A DNA stretch of 64,000 nt, taken from the NCBI RefSeq assembly GCF_040813715.1, contig NZ_JBFOCH010000007.1; one strand, 5' to 3'. Shown here piece after piece: positions 34,520 to 43,432 of this stretch; the stretch's first letter is position 1, and every line of letters starts with the position of its first letter. This DNA comes from Mesorhizobium_K marinum. GTDB lineage: Bacteria; Pseudomonadota; Alphaproteobacteria; Rhizobiales; Rhizobiaceae. A model generated the notes under the pieces. That model saw only the letters and a list, made by a program, of their open reading frames with translations, did not search any database and was not told where the DNA came from. Position numbers and translations under genes: made by a program.

Positions 34520-35752
34520 ATGCAGTCCAGCCTCGTCTTCGTACTCGGCTTCCTGACGGCCGGATTCATCGCACTGATCGTCGCTCCGATGGTCTGGCGC
34601 AGGGCCGTCGCGCTGACGCGCAAGCGGATCCAGGCGTCGGTGCCGCTGACCCAGGCGGAAATCCAGGCCGACAAGGATCGCATGCGCGCCGAGTTCGCGA
34701 TGGCGACGCGCCGGCTGGAAATCAACTTCCAGAATTTTCGCGAGAAGGCGGCGGCGCAGATCGTCGAGATCAACCGCAATCGCGAAGAACTCAAGCAACT
34801 GATGGCTGAACGCAACGAGCGCCACGAGGCGCTGACCCGGCTTGAGGTGCAGGCCGGCGAGATCCGCGCGGAACTGCGCCGCCGCGAGGACGAGCTTGAG
34901 ATGCTGACCGAGAAGCTGGAGCAGGCCGAAAGCCTGCTGCAGCGGCGGGCCGACGAGATCGAAAAGCTCGGGCGCATGTACGAGGATGCGAGCTTCACCG
35001 CGTCGAACCGGCAGCTTGAGATCGCCGCCCGCGAAAGCGAGATCGAGAAGTTGAACGGGGAGATGTTGACGCTGCGCAACGAACGCCGCGACATCGACCG
35101 GCAGAGCCAGGAGATCACAGGCGAAAGCCGTGCGGCGCGCGAGGCGCTAAAGGCCGAGCAGGAGAGGGCTCAGGGGCTCGAAGGCAGGATCGAGCGCCTG
35201 CTCGCGACGGTGGCCGACCGCGACGAGAAGATCGACCGCGGCGAGCGCGAGGTGACGCGGATGCGCGACACCGTGAAGGCGAACTCCGACGCCGAAGGCG
35301 GCCTGCAGGCGCAGATCGCGGCGCTCGTCGCCGAAAAGGCCGCGCTGGAAAACGAGAAGGCGGCGCTGTCCGAACAGTTGTCCACTTATGTCTCCGGCGC
35401 CCGGCATCAGGAGATGGAAAAGCTGATGGCCAAGGTGTCGGCCGACCGCGACCTGCTCGAGGAGCGGTTGAAGACGCTGACGCGCGAAAACCGCAAGCTC
35501 AAGGTCGATGTCGCCGTTCATGAGCGGACGAAGTCGGAGGAATGGAGCGGCGAGCGTCGCCAGAGCGCCATCCTGCGCGAACAGATGAACGAACTCGCGG
35601 CCGAGGTGGTGCGCCTGGCCGCCGCGCTCGATGGGGCAGATTCGCCCGTGAACGCGGCGCTTGGGCAGGCTTCCGCTAGAGATGCCGGCGCGAAGGTCAG
35701 CAGCCTCGCCGATAGGGTGCGCGCGCTGCAGAAGGCGGCGGCGTCGGGCTGA
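34520..35752 (+). CDS. Membrane-anchored coiled-coil protein of unknown function
   Basis: The 410-residue protein has one N-terminal helix (SLVFVLGFLTAGFIALIVAP, about residues 3-22) and then, to about residue 350, an almost unbroken coiled coil rich in Glu, Arg, Leu and Ala (for example ELRRREDELEMLTEKLEQAE). GGGAGAACC precedes the ATG. Similar proteins of unknown role are common in Hyphomicrobiales. It should sit in the inner membrane with the rod in the cytoplasm and could be a scaffold or a cell-shape factor; I know no defined function. Confidence 0.85.
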   Translation: MQSSLVFVLGFLTAGFIALIVAPMVWRRAVALTRKRIQASVPLTQAEIQADKDRMRAEFAMATRRLEINFQNFREKAAAQIVEINRNREELKQLMAERNERHEALTRLEVQAGEIRAELRRREDELEMLTEKLEQAESLLQRRADEIEKLGRMYEDASFTASNRQLEIAARESEIEKLNGEMLTLRNERRDIDRQSQEITGESRAAREALKAEQERAQGLEGRIERLLATVADRDEKIDRGEREVTRMRDTVKANSDAEGGLQAQIAALVAEKAALENEKAALSEQLSTYVSGARHQEMEKLMAKVSADRDLLEERLKTLTRENRKLKVDVAVHERTKSEEWSGERRQSAILREQMNELAAEVVRLAAALDGADSPVNAALGQASARDAGAKVSSLADRVRALQKAAASG

Positions 35753-35754
35753 CG

Positions 35755-36549
35755 CTAGTTTGCGAACCGGTGCAGCGCGATCGCTGACGCAGCGGCGACG
35801 TTCAGGCTGTCGAAGCCCGGCGCCATGCCGATGCGAACCGTCTGGAGGCGGCTCAGAAGCTCGTCTGGCAGCCCCGGACCTTCGGCGCCGAGGTAGAGGG
35901 CGAGGCGTTGCGGCGGCGAGGCGTCGCGGATGTCGGTGGTTCCCGCCGGCGACAGCGCGATCTGGGTGAAGCCGTGGCGATCGAGCAGATCCACCAGCGA
36001 GCCCGCGCTCTCGACGGTCGCGAACGGCACCTTGAGCGCCGCCCCGACCGACACGCGTATCGCCTTGCGGTAGAGCGGGTCGCAGCAGGTCGCGTCGAGC
36101 AGCAGGGCGTTGGCCCCGAACGCGGCCGCGTTGCGGAAGATGGCGCCGACGTTGTCGTGGTTCGATAGGCCGACCAGCACCGGGACGACCGCGCGGGGCG
36201 GCAGCGACGCGATCAGGGCCTCGGCGTCGTCCTCGTGACGCCTGCGTGCGACCGCGAGAATGCCCCTATGGATGTGGAAGCCGGCGATTTCGTCCATCAC
36301 GGACTGCGGCGCGACGTAAACCGGCATCGAGGGCGGGGCCTTGTGCAGCGTGTCGGTCAGGCCGGCCAGGCGCTTGTCCAGCACGAGCACGGATTCCGGT
36401 TCGAACCGCGCCGCCGAGAAGAGCACCTCGAGCACGACCTTGCCTTCCGCAACGAAGCGACCCTGGCGTCCGGCGAGGTCGCGCTCGCGGATCGAGAGAT
36501 AGGCGGCGACGCGCGGGTCGCCAGGGTCGTCGATGCTGATCAGGTTCAT
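35755..36549 (-). CDS. TrmH/SpoU-family RNA 2'-O-methyltransferase
   Basis: This 264-residue SPOUT methyltransferase has an N-terminal substrate-binding part (VYVAPQSVMDEIAGF) and the knotted C-terminal domain: GLSNHDNVGAIFRNAAAFGA, then CDPLYRKAIRVSVGAALKVP, and the last motif YLGAEGPGLPDELL with RIGMAPGFDSLNVAAASAI. It should methylate the ribose of a tRNA or rRNA nucleotide with AdoMet. Its ATG overlaps the stop of the copper ATPase gene, an odd operon partner. Confidence 0.92.
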   Translation of the reverse strand: MNLISIDDPGDPRVAAYLSIRERDLAGRQGRFVAEGKVVLEVLFSAARFEPESVLVLDKRLAGLTDTLHKAPPSMPVYVAPQSVMDEIAGFHIHRGILAVARRRHEDDAEALIASLPPRAVVPVLVGLSNHDNVGAIFRNAAAFGANALLLDATCCDPLYRKAIRVSVGAALKVPFATVESAGSLVDLLDRHGFTQIALSPAGTTDIRDASPPQRLALYLGAEGPGLPDELLSRLQTVRIGMAPGFDSLNVAAASAIALHRFAN

Positions 36550-39016
36550 GCCCGACGTTTGATCGGTTTCCAGCGCGCCAGCAAGACCGAGTTTGCGACC
36601 ACCGAGACCGACGAGAACGCCATCGCCGCGCCTGCGAACATCGGCGACAGCAGTCCGGTTGCCGCCAGCGGGATGCCGACCAGATTGTAGACGAAGGCCC
36701 AGCCGAGGTTCTGGCGGATGGTGTGTCGGGTCTTCGCGGCGATGTCGAGAGCGGCCGGGACAAGGCGCAGGTCGGGCCGCATCAGGGTGATGGGCGCGGC
36801 TTCGCGGGCAACGTCGCTGCCCGACGACAGGGCGATGCCCAGGCGTGCGGTGGCGAGCGCGGGGCCGTCATTGACGCCGTCGCCGACGAAGGCGACCGCG
36901 TCATCCTGCGCTTCCGAAAGCGACTTCAGCACGGCCACTTTCTGTTCCGGCATCAGTCGTGCGTGGATCTCGTCGACGCCGACGGCATCGCCGACGGCCT
37001 TGGCAGCCGCCTCGTTGTCGCCGGTCAGCATGAGGGTCAGCAGGCCGCGCGCACGCAGTTCCGCGACTGCGGCTGCCGCTTCGGGACGCGGTTCGTCGGC
37101 GAAACGGATCGCACCGGCCAGCTTGCCGTCGACCAGCACGAAGGCGGTGGTTCCGCCGACGCCAAGCCTGCTAGCCGTTGCNGCGACTGCGGCTGCCGCC
37201 TCGGGACGCGGTTCGTCGGCGAAACGGATCGCACCGGCCAGCTTGCCGTCGACCAGCACGAAGGCGGTTGTTCCGCCGGCGCCAAGCCTGCTAGCCGTTG
37301 CAGCCAGTTCGGATGGGCTTGTCCCAAGTCCGATGGCAAGCGTCTCGTTGCCGACGGCGATCGTCCTGCCGTCGAGAATGCCGGTCAGCCCTTGTCCGGG
37401 AATGGCGCGGACGCCGGAGGCCGGCGTGACGTCGGCGCCCTGTTCGGCGACGTGCGCTGCGAGCGCCTTGCCGAGCGGGTGTTCGCTCCTGGCCTCGACC
37501 GACGCCGCCAGGGCGAGCAGGGCGGCTTCGTCGCCGTCAAGCGCAACCGTGCCGGCTACGGTCGGACGCCCGACCGTCAGTGTACCTGTCTTGTCGAAGG
37601 CGACGGTGGTTATGGTGACAGCGCGTTCCAGGGTTTCGATGTCGCGGATCAGGATGCCGGCGCGCGCCGCCGAACCGGTACCGGCGACGAGCGCCGTCGG
37701 CGTGGCCAATCCCAATGCACAGGGACAGGCGATCACAAGGACGGCGATCGTCGCGGCAAGGCCCCCGGCGGGGTCGGCGAACGCCAGCCACCAGACAAGA
37801 AAGGTCGCAGCCGCCATGACAAGGATCACTGGAACGAAGACAGCCGATATGCGGTCGACCAGCCGCTGGATCGGCGCATCGCCAGCCTGCGCCTCTTCGA
37901 CCAACCGCGCCATGCGGGCAAGCCTGGTGTCCTCGCCGACATTCGTCACGGTGACCTCGAGCGCGGCCTCGCCGTTGATCGTGCCGGTCAGGACGGGGTC
38001 TCCCTCGCCACGCGGTACGGGCAGGCTTTCGCCGGTGACCAGCGCTTCGTCGACCGAGGAGTGGCCGCTGAGAACGACGCCGTCGCTCGGGAACCGGGCG
38101 CCGGGCCTCACCAGCACGACGTCGCCGCGGTTCAGCGCCGTGGCGGCTACCGTGCGCGTGCCGCCGGGGGTGACGAGTTCGGCTTCCGCCGGCTGCAGCC
38201 GCCCTAGCGCCGCAAGCGCCGCGCCTGCGCCGCGCTTGGCGCGCGCCTCGATGTATTTGCCGAGCATGACAAGGGTCAGGACGACAGCGGCCGCCTCGAA
38301 GTAGAGATGTGCATGCGTGTTGCCGCGAATGACCTCGACCAGCGAGGCCAGGAAGGCGACGGACGTTCCGAGCGACACCAGGACGGCCATGTTGGCGCCG
38401 CCGCCGCGCACCGCATTGAACGCTTCGCGATAGAATCGCGTGCCGGAGAGGAGGATGACGCCGGCAGCGAGGGCGGCCTGGGTCCACGCACCGATCCAGG
38501 CATGTCCGGTACCGAGCATCATCGGCATCGTTCCGATGACCAGCGGCATCGTCAGGAGTGCCGATCCTGCGAATCGGAGCAGCGTCTGCCGCTCCTCGGC
38601 GAGGCGAGCCGCCTCCCGGTCCGCGTCGTCGGCGCGGCGGCGCGCCTCGTCGGAACTCCTCAGCTTCGCGCCGTATCCGGCGCGTTCGATCGCTGCGATA
38701 AGTTCGTCCGGCGTGACGCCGTCGGCCACGTCGAGGGTGGCGCGTTCAAGCNGAGGCGCGCTGCCTCCCGGTCCGCGTCGTCGGCGCGGCGGCGCGCCTC
38801 GTCGGAACTCCTCAGCTTCGCGCCGTATCCGGCGCGTTCGATCGCTGCGATAAGTTCGTCCGGCGTGACGCCGTCGGCCACGTCGAGGGTGGCGCGTTCA
38901 AGCGCCAGGTTGACCTCGGCGTCCTTGACGCCGTCGACGCGGGTCAGCGATTTTGCCACCCGCGAAGAGCAGGCGGCGCAGGTCATTCCGGAGATGTCGA
39001 GGGCGATGCGGCTCAT
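36546..39016 (-). CDS. copA: Copper-exporting P1B-type ATPase CopA-like
   Basis: With two assembly duplications removed (120 and 152 bases) the gene encodes 732 uninterrupted residues. An N-terminal heavy-metal domain carries GMTCAAC near residue 10. Membrane helices follow, with the ion motif IACPCALGLATP typical of Cu(I) pumps, the phosphorylated Asp in FDKTGTLTVG, the SEHPLGKAL nucleotide motif and FVGDGVNDGPAL. It exports Cu(I) from the cytoplasm. It lies 14 bases downstream of the copZ-like gene and the CueR-type promoter at 39269-39299. Confidence 0.92.
37063..37301. repeat. Direct duplication around N at 37182 (assembly) inside copA
   Basis: 37063-37181 and 37183-37301 match with about four differences; the offset of 120 bases keeps the frame and adds a false 40-residue repeat. 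Confidence 0.87.
38601..38903. repeat. Direct duplication around N at 38752 (assembly) near the copA 5' end
   Basis: 38601-38751 and 38753-38903 match closely. The 152-base offset breaks the frame and splits the metal-binding domain from the pump in the raw sequence. Confidence 0.87.
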
Positions 39017-39030
39017 GGCTGGATGCCCGA

Positions 39031-39240
39031 TCAGCGTTCGACGGAGGCTTCATAGCCGGCGGCTTCGACCGCGGCGATGAGTGTCGCGTCGTCGATTGCC
39101 GTGGCGGTCTCGACCGCCACGCGCCCCGATGCGATGTCGACCGACGTCGATGTCACCGCCGGGGTGGCCGCCAGCGCCGCGCGGATTGCGTTCGCGCACC
39201 CCCCGCAGTGAATGCCTGAAACCTTCAGATGGATGATCAT
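39031..39240 (-). CDS. copZ: CopZ-like heavy-metal-associated domain protein
   Basis: This 69-residue protein is a single HMA domain: LKVSGIHCGGCANAIRAAL with the CxxC Cu(I) site at residues 12-15, then VDIASGRVAVETATAID and EAAGYEA. Free HMA proteins carry copper to CopA pumps. It is the first gene of the copZ-copA operon, 14 bases before copA. The ATG at 39240 was chosen because the CueR-type promoter lies only 29 bases upstream, leaving no room for a longer form. Confidence 0.9.
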   Translation of the reverse strand: MIIHLKVSGIHCGGCANAIRAALAATPAVTSTSVDIASGRVAVETATAIDDATLIAAVEAAGYEASVER

Positions 39241-39268
39241 GACCAAAGCCCTGTTTTCCGATTTTTCG

Positions 39269-39299
39269 GAGATAGGGCTTCCAGTCACGGGAAGGTCAA
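39269..39299 (-). promoter_or_regulatory. CueR/HmrR-type promoter of copZ-copA with 19-bp spacer
   Basis: On the minus strand TTGACC (39299-39294) and TATCTC (39274-39269) are 19 bases apart, the over-long spacing used by MerR-family activators. Within the spacer CTTCC-N7-GGAAG forms an inverted repeat that fits the CueR/HmrR operator ACCTTCC-N7-GGAAGGT. No merR-type gene is in the window. Confidence 0.75.
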
Positions 39300-39333
39300 G
39301 GCTGTGGCGAAAAATTTCCCGGGCCTGAAAAAA

Positions 39334-39630
39334 TCAGGCTTCGCCGTAGAGCACGTCCAGCGTCTGCAGCATCTTTTTGACCGCGTCGGACCGGCAGGAG
39401 TAGTAGATCATCTGCCGGTCACGGCGCGTTTCAACGAGTTCGAGACCGCGCAGCTTGGCAAGGTGCTGCGACAGTGCCGATTGGCTCAGGGCGACCTTGT
39501 CGGCGATGGCGCCGACCGTCATTTCCCGATTGAGCAGATGAGCGAGGATCGCCAGGCGCTTTTCGTTGCTGATGAGGGAGAGGAATTCAGCGGCGGCTTC
39601 GGCGTTATCGAGCAGTTTCTTCGAAACCAT
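39334..39630 (-). CDS. ArsR-family regulator, NolR-like
   Basis: This 98-residue winged-helix protein reads AAEFLSLISNEKRLAILAHL, then VGAIADKVALSQSALSQHLAKL and ETRRDRQMIYYSC. This is the form of rhizobial NolR-like regulators, which repress nodulation and growth-phase genes in Rhizobium. There is only one cysteine (in YYSCRSD), so metal sensing is unlikely. AGGAGGAAGG stands right before the ATG at 39630. It is on the same strand as and downstream of the HugZ-type gene. Confidence 0.87.
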   Translation of the reverse strand: MVSKKLLDNAEAAAEFLSLISNEKRLAILAHLLNREMTVGAIADKVALSQSALSQHLAKLRGLELVETRRDRQMIYYSCRSDAVKKMLQTLDVLYGEA

Positions 39631-39791
39631 CCTTCCTCCTGCGCCGATGTTCGTCACGGACGCCGAGGCGACAGTTGCGAATTTTCTGGCATTTTCTTCG
39701 CGGCTACGGGCAATTCCGGTCCGCTGGCAGAATGCAACCTAGCGTAAAGTTAGTGATTCTCAAGATGTCTCAATGCACGGCACGAGCGAAA

Positions 39792-40565
39792 CTAGCTTTC
39801 TTCACGAACTGATGATCGCGCCGCCTTCGCCATCTCGACCAGCGCGGCGCGCAAACTTCCGGAATCCTTCAGCGGCTCAGCAAAAAACACCCGTCTGGAC
39901 TGGTCGCCCGACACCAGGTCGAAACCCTCGACGTCGATGCCGGTCATGCTCCAGTCCCCGCCCTCCGCCTTCGCGAGATGTCGTGCATAGACCGCGATCG
40001 CATCGGCATGGTGATCGTTCATGTGGTCGAGGGCGCCCTGCTCGGCGCGGCTGACGTCGTCGGTCACCGGACCATGGACGATGAGGTCGTCTCGCTCCAG
40101 GAGATAGGCCTTGCCGAAGCCGCCGTTCAGGCTCGCCCGCTCCACGTCCAACCTGAAGAACGAGAAATCGCCGAGGCCGACGTAAAGCTTCGCCTTCGGA
40201 TTGCGGTTCAGATAGCGCCGCCGTGCGCGCTCCTGCTCGGGTGTCCCCGGCGAGAGCCTCGTTGCGCGGCAGGTCAGCGCGATCCTCGGGTGGGCGAGGG
40301 GATCGCCTTTTCCAGGTTCCCCGACAAGCAGCGAGCAACGCGCATCGGCTAGGATCGCCTGCGTATGCGCGGCCAGTTGCGAAACGAGGATCAGCGGCGT
40401 GCCGTCGGCATCCGTCGCGACCCCGACCCGGCTTGCCAGCGGCGCGCGTGTCGTCGGGTCGAGCACCGCCAGGGAGCCGAAGCGCGCGGTCCGCACCAGC
40501 GTCTTGGCCAGCCTGATTACGTCTGCGTCGGTCTCGCGGATGACGGTCGCGGGCTTGTCGTTCAT
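39792..40565 (-). CDS. HugZ-like heme-utilisation / PNPOx-type split-barrel protein with DUF2470
   Basis: The 257-residue protein has an N-terminal FMN-binding-like split barrel (TARFGSLAVLDPTTRAPLASRV, then HPRIALTCRATRLS and YVGLGDFSFFRLDVERASLNGGFGKAY). The C-terminal DUF2470 domain contains DHMNDHHADAIAVYARHL with the conserved histidines. Relatives bind or degrade heme. An ATG at 40574 three codons upstream is equally possible. A strong palindrome (40577-40599) overlaps the start region and suggests autoregulation or iron/heme-dependent control. Confidence 0.87.
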   Translation of the reverse strand: MNDKPATVIRETDADVIRLAKTLVRTARFGSLAVLDPTTRAPLASRVGVATDADGTPLILVSQLAAHTQAILADARCSLLVGEPGKGDPLAHPRIALTCRATRLSPGTPEQERARRRYLNRNPKAKLYVGLGDFSFFRLDVERASLNGGFGKAYLLERDDLIVHGPVTDDVSRAEQGALDHMNDHHADAIAVYARHLAKAEGGDWSMTGIDVEGFDLVSGDQSRRVFFAEPLKDSGSLRAALVEMAKAARSSVREES

Positions 40566-40576
40566 TCCGGGCATCA

Positions 40577-40599
40577 AACTGGATGTCGTTTGTCCAGTT
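40577..40599. promoter_or_regulatory. Palindrome AACTGGA-N9-TCCAGTT before the HugZ-like gene
   Basis: Perfect seven-base arms around a nine-base centre lie 12 bases upstream of the start codon. The spacing is typical of a dimeric repressor operator. No regulator gene of the matching type is adjacent. Confidence 0.5.
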
Positions 40600-40657
40600 A
40601 TTGCGCGGGCGGATCGATTGCACAAGTGTCCTTTGAGGCCGCCGCCCAGGGTTATGT

Positions 40658-41194
40658 TCAGGCTTGGGCGAGACTTTCCGGCTTTTCGGCCGGGACGAGG
40701 TCGGCATGGCCGATCTCGCCGGTGAAGCGCGCGACTGCGCCGGGCGCGAACTCGACTGCTAGAATGCGGTCGAGATCGACCGGCCGGGGCATGGAAACCT
40801 GACCGCGGGGGACGCGCTTGAAGCCGAGCGGGCCGTAGTACGGTTCGTCGCCGACCAGCAGGACCGCCGGGACGCCGGACTTTTCGGCTGCCTCCAGCGC
40901 CATCGCCACCAGACGCCGGCCGATACCGAGATTCTTGAAGGCGGGCCGCACCGCAAGCGGACCCAGAAGCAGGCCGCGCCCTTGTCCCGCGGCGATGGGG
41001 GTCATGCGCACCGAGGCGATGACCGCGCCGCGGTGGATGGCGACGAAAGAGCGCGAGCGGTCGTGCGGGCCGCCTTCGCGGATCTTGTAGGCTGCGCGGG
41101 CGAAGCGTCCGGGTCCGAACGCTTCCTCGTTAAGGTGTTCGATCTCGGGATCGTGCTCGGAGCATTCCGGCAGATAGGTCACGTCAACAGTCAT
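40658..41194 (-). CDS. GNAT family N-acetyltransferase
   Basis: This 178-residue acetyltransferase has the acetyl-CoA motif LGPLAVRPAFKNLGIGRRLV (R/Q-x-x-G-x-G/A form) near residue 80, followed by VPAVLLVGDEPYYGPLGFKRV, which is typical of the YhbS-like subgroup. It probably acetylates a small amine or a protein N-terminus; the substrate cannot be read. The start has no strong ribosome site visible. Confidence 0.9.
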   Translation of the reverse strand: MTVDVTYLPECSEHDPEIEHLNEEAFGPGRFARAAYKIREGGPHDRSRSFVAIHRGAVIASVRMTPIAAGQGRGLLLGPLAVRPAFKNLGIGRRLVAMALEAAEKSGVPAVLLVGDEPYYGPLGFKRVPRGQVSMPRPVDLDRILAVEFAPGAVARFTGEIGHADLVPAEKPESLAQA

Positions 41195-41344
41195 TGTCTC
41201 GTCCGGTCGAGGAAGAAGGAGTGTGCCGCGAATGCGCGGCGAGCCATCGGCGCCTTTTAGGCGCGATCCTCCATTCGTCGTCGGTTGATCCGGATTGCGA
41301 GCATGAAGCGCCGGCTAGCATCATTTTGGGATGCCGTCTACGGG

Positions 41345-42120
41345 CTTCATGCCGACGGGTGACGCAGTGTCACCCCGACCGATCCTGTGCGCGGGCGATC
41401 TGCCGCGCTACATGGAGCGGGAAGGAAGGATTGAACGATGGGACTTCTGGTAGACGGCAAGTGGGTCGACCGCTGGTACGACACNCTTCATGCCGACGGG
41501 TGACGCAGTGTAACCCCGACCGATCCTGTGCGCGGGCGATCGGCCGCGCTACATGGAGCGGGAAGGAAGGATTGAACGATGGGACTTCTGGTAGACGGCA
41601 AGTGGGTCGACCGCTGGTACGACACCAAGACATCGGGCGGCAGGTTCGTGCGCCAGGACGCTGTCTGGCGGGACTGGGTTACCGTAGACGGGGAGGCGAC
41701 GGGCGGGAGGGAACGCGGCTTCAGGGCGCAGCCCGGCCGCTACCATCTCTATGTCTCGCTTGCGTGTCCCTGGGCACATCGCACCTTGATCTACCGCAAG
41801 CTGAANACCGGCGGGTGACGCAGTGTCACCCCGACCGATCCTGTGCGCGGGCGATCTGCCGCGCTACATGGAGCGGGAAGGAAGGATTGAACGATGGGAC
41901 TTCTGGTAGACGGCAAGTGGGTCGACCGCTGGTACGACACGAAGACATCAGGCGGCAGGTTCGTCCGCCAGGACGCTGTCTGGCGGGACTGGGTTACCGT
42001 CGACGGGGAAGCGACGGGCGGGAGGGAACGCGGCTTCAGGGCGCAGCCCGGCCGCTACCATCTCTATGTCTCGCTTGCGTGTCCCTGGGCACATCGCACC
42101 TTGATCTACCGCAAGCTGAA
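41345..42120. repeat. Three copies of a gene start around N at 41485 and 41806 (assembly)
   Basis: 41345-41484 recurs at 41486-41625, and 41492-41805 recurs at 41807-42120, with a few SNPs. Each copy contains the ribosome site and start of the glutathionyl-hydroquinone reductase gene; only the last continues into the whole gene. The stretch 41195-41893 holds no other gene. Confidence 0.88.
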
Positions 42121-42880
42121 GAAACTCGAGGACGTCATCTCCGTGTCGGTCGTCCACTTCCATATGGGCGAGGACGGCTGGACCTTCCTCGCCGAGGGCG
42201 GCGCGACGGGCGACACCCTCTACGGCTCTGGGTTCCTGCACCAGATCTACACCCGTGCCGACCCGGCCTATTCGGGCCGTGTAACGGTGCCGGTGCTCTG
42301 GGACAAGCAGGAGCAGACGATCGTCTCCAACGAATCCTCGGAGATCATCCGCATGCTGAACACGGCCTTCGACGAATGGGGAGACGCGTCGCTCGACTTC
42401 TATCCCGAGGCGCTGTGGGCCGAGATCGACGCGGTCAACGCGCTCGTCTACCCGGCCATCAACAACGGCGTCTACCGGGCCGGTTTCGCGACCACCCAGG
42501 ACGCCTATGCGGAAGCGTTCGGCGATCTCTTTTCCGCCCTCGACCAGATCGAAGGTCGGCTGTCGGCGCAACGCTATTTGGTCGGCAATGCCCTAACGGA
42601 GGCCGACTGGCGGCTCTTCACGACGCTCGTCCGCTTCGACCCTGTCTATGTCGGGCATTTCAAGTGCAACCTGCGGCGGATCGCCGACTATCCGAACCTG
42701 TCGAACTATCTGCGCGATCTCTACCAGGTGCCAGGCGTGGCGGAGACAGTCGACTTCCACCACATCAAGTCGCACTACTACGGCAGCCACAAGACCATCA
42801 ATCCGACCGGCGTCGTTCCGATCGGCCCCGAGATGCACCTTGAGGCGGCGCATGACCGGGCCCGCTTCGGCACGGCCTGA
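41894..42880 (+). CDS. Glutathionyl-hydroquinone reductase (Ecm4/YqjG-type GST)
   Basis: This 328-residue Xi-class glutathione transferase has the catalytic cysteine in SLACPWAHRTLIYR near residue 63, the N-terminal FRAQPGRYHLYVSLACPWAH, and the glutathione-binding NESSEIIRML. The C-terminal domain has NALTEADWRLFTTLVRFDPVY, then HFKCNL and FHHIKSHYYGSH. It removes glutathione from glutathionyl-hydroquinones, protecting cells from quinones. GGAAGGAAGG lies ahead of the ATG. False partial starts occur at 41438 and 41579. Confidence 0.93.
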   Translation: MGLLVDGKWVDRWYDTKTSGGRFVRQDAVWRDWVTVDGEATGGRERGFRAQPGRYHLYVSLACPWAHRTLIYRKLKKLEDVISVSVVHFHMGEDGWTFLAEGGATGDTLYGSGFLHQIYTRADPAYSGRVTVPVLWDKQEQTIVSNESSEIIRMLNTAFDEWGDASLDFYPEALWAEIDAVNALVYPAINNGVYRAGFATTQDAYAEAFGDLFSALDQIEGRLSAQRYLVGNALTEADWRLFTTLVRFDPVYVGHFKCNLRRIADYPNLSNYLRDLYQVPGVAETVDFHHIKSHYYGSHKTINPTGVVPIGPEMHLEAAHDRARFGTA

Positions 42881-42885
42881 TCGTT

Positions 42886-43383
42886 CTACCAGTCAGGCGA
42901 AGCCGGAGCGTCGTGGAACACTTCGGCGATGCGCCTCAGGGTGGCGGGCGTGGTCGCCTCGGGCAGCCGGTCGAGCGGGAAGAAGCCCGCCTCCGCGATC
43001 TCGCGGTCCGGCCGCTTCGGGGCGGTTTGCCGGCTGTCTTGGATCAGGTAGAGGGCGACGTGGTCGCGCCGGCTTGCCTGGCGGTTGAAATGGATCGACC
43101 TGAGGATCGGCGCGCCGGTCAGTTCGATGTTGGCTTCCTCGGAAAGCTCGCGGCGCAGCGCCTCCAGCACGGTCTCGCCGACCTCGACACCGCCGCCCGG
43201 AAGCTGCCATCCCGGGACGTAGGTGTGGCGGATCAGGAAGACGGCGTTCCGCTCGGCGTCGTGGACGAGGCCGCGCACGCCGAACGTCACCGGGCGCGTC
43301 AGCCGGAAGTAGAGGTGGAACAGGCTCGCCCGCAGGCCAGGCCAGCCGGTCTGGCGAAAGCGATCGTCCTCGGTTGCGTTCAT
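42886..43383 (-). CDS. NUDIX hydrolase
   Basis: The 165-residue protein has a complete Nudix box, GGGVEVGETVLEALRRELSEEANIEL, near residues 65-90, with all metal-binding glutamates. The preceding HTYVPGWQLP and the family length support it. It likely hydrolyses a nucleoside diphosphate derivative. It converges with the reductase gene and is divergent from the phosphoesterase gene. Confidence 0.93.
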   Translation of the reverse strand: MNATEDDRFRQTGWPGLRASLFHLYFRLTRPVTFGVRGLVHDAERNAVFLIRHTYVPGWQLPGGGVEVGETVLEALRRELSEEANIELTGAPILRSIHFNRQASRRDHVALYLIQDSRQTAPKRPDREIAEAGFFPLDRLPEATTPATLRRIAEVFHDAPASPDW

Positions 43384-43432
43384 TCGGCCGTCTCCGGGTG
43401 GAAAGCACCTGCTGCCTATCCTACAAAGGACG

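Noticed and set aside
41438..41893. Three tandem glutathione-transferase genes
   Set aside because: Only the last copy continues; the other two end at N and share upstream DNA, so they are assembly duplicates.
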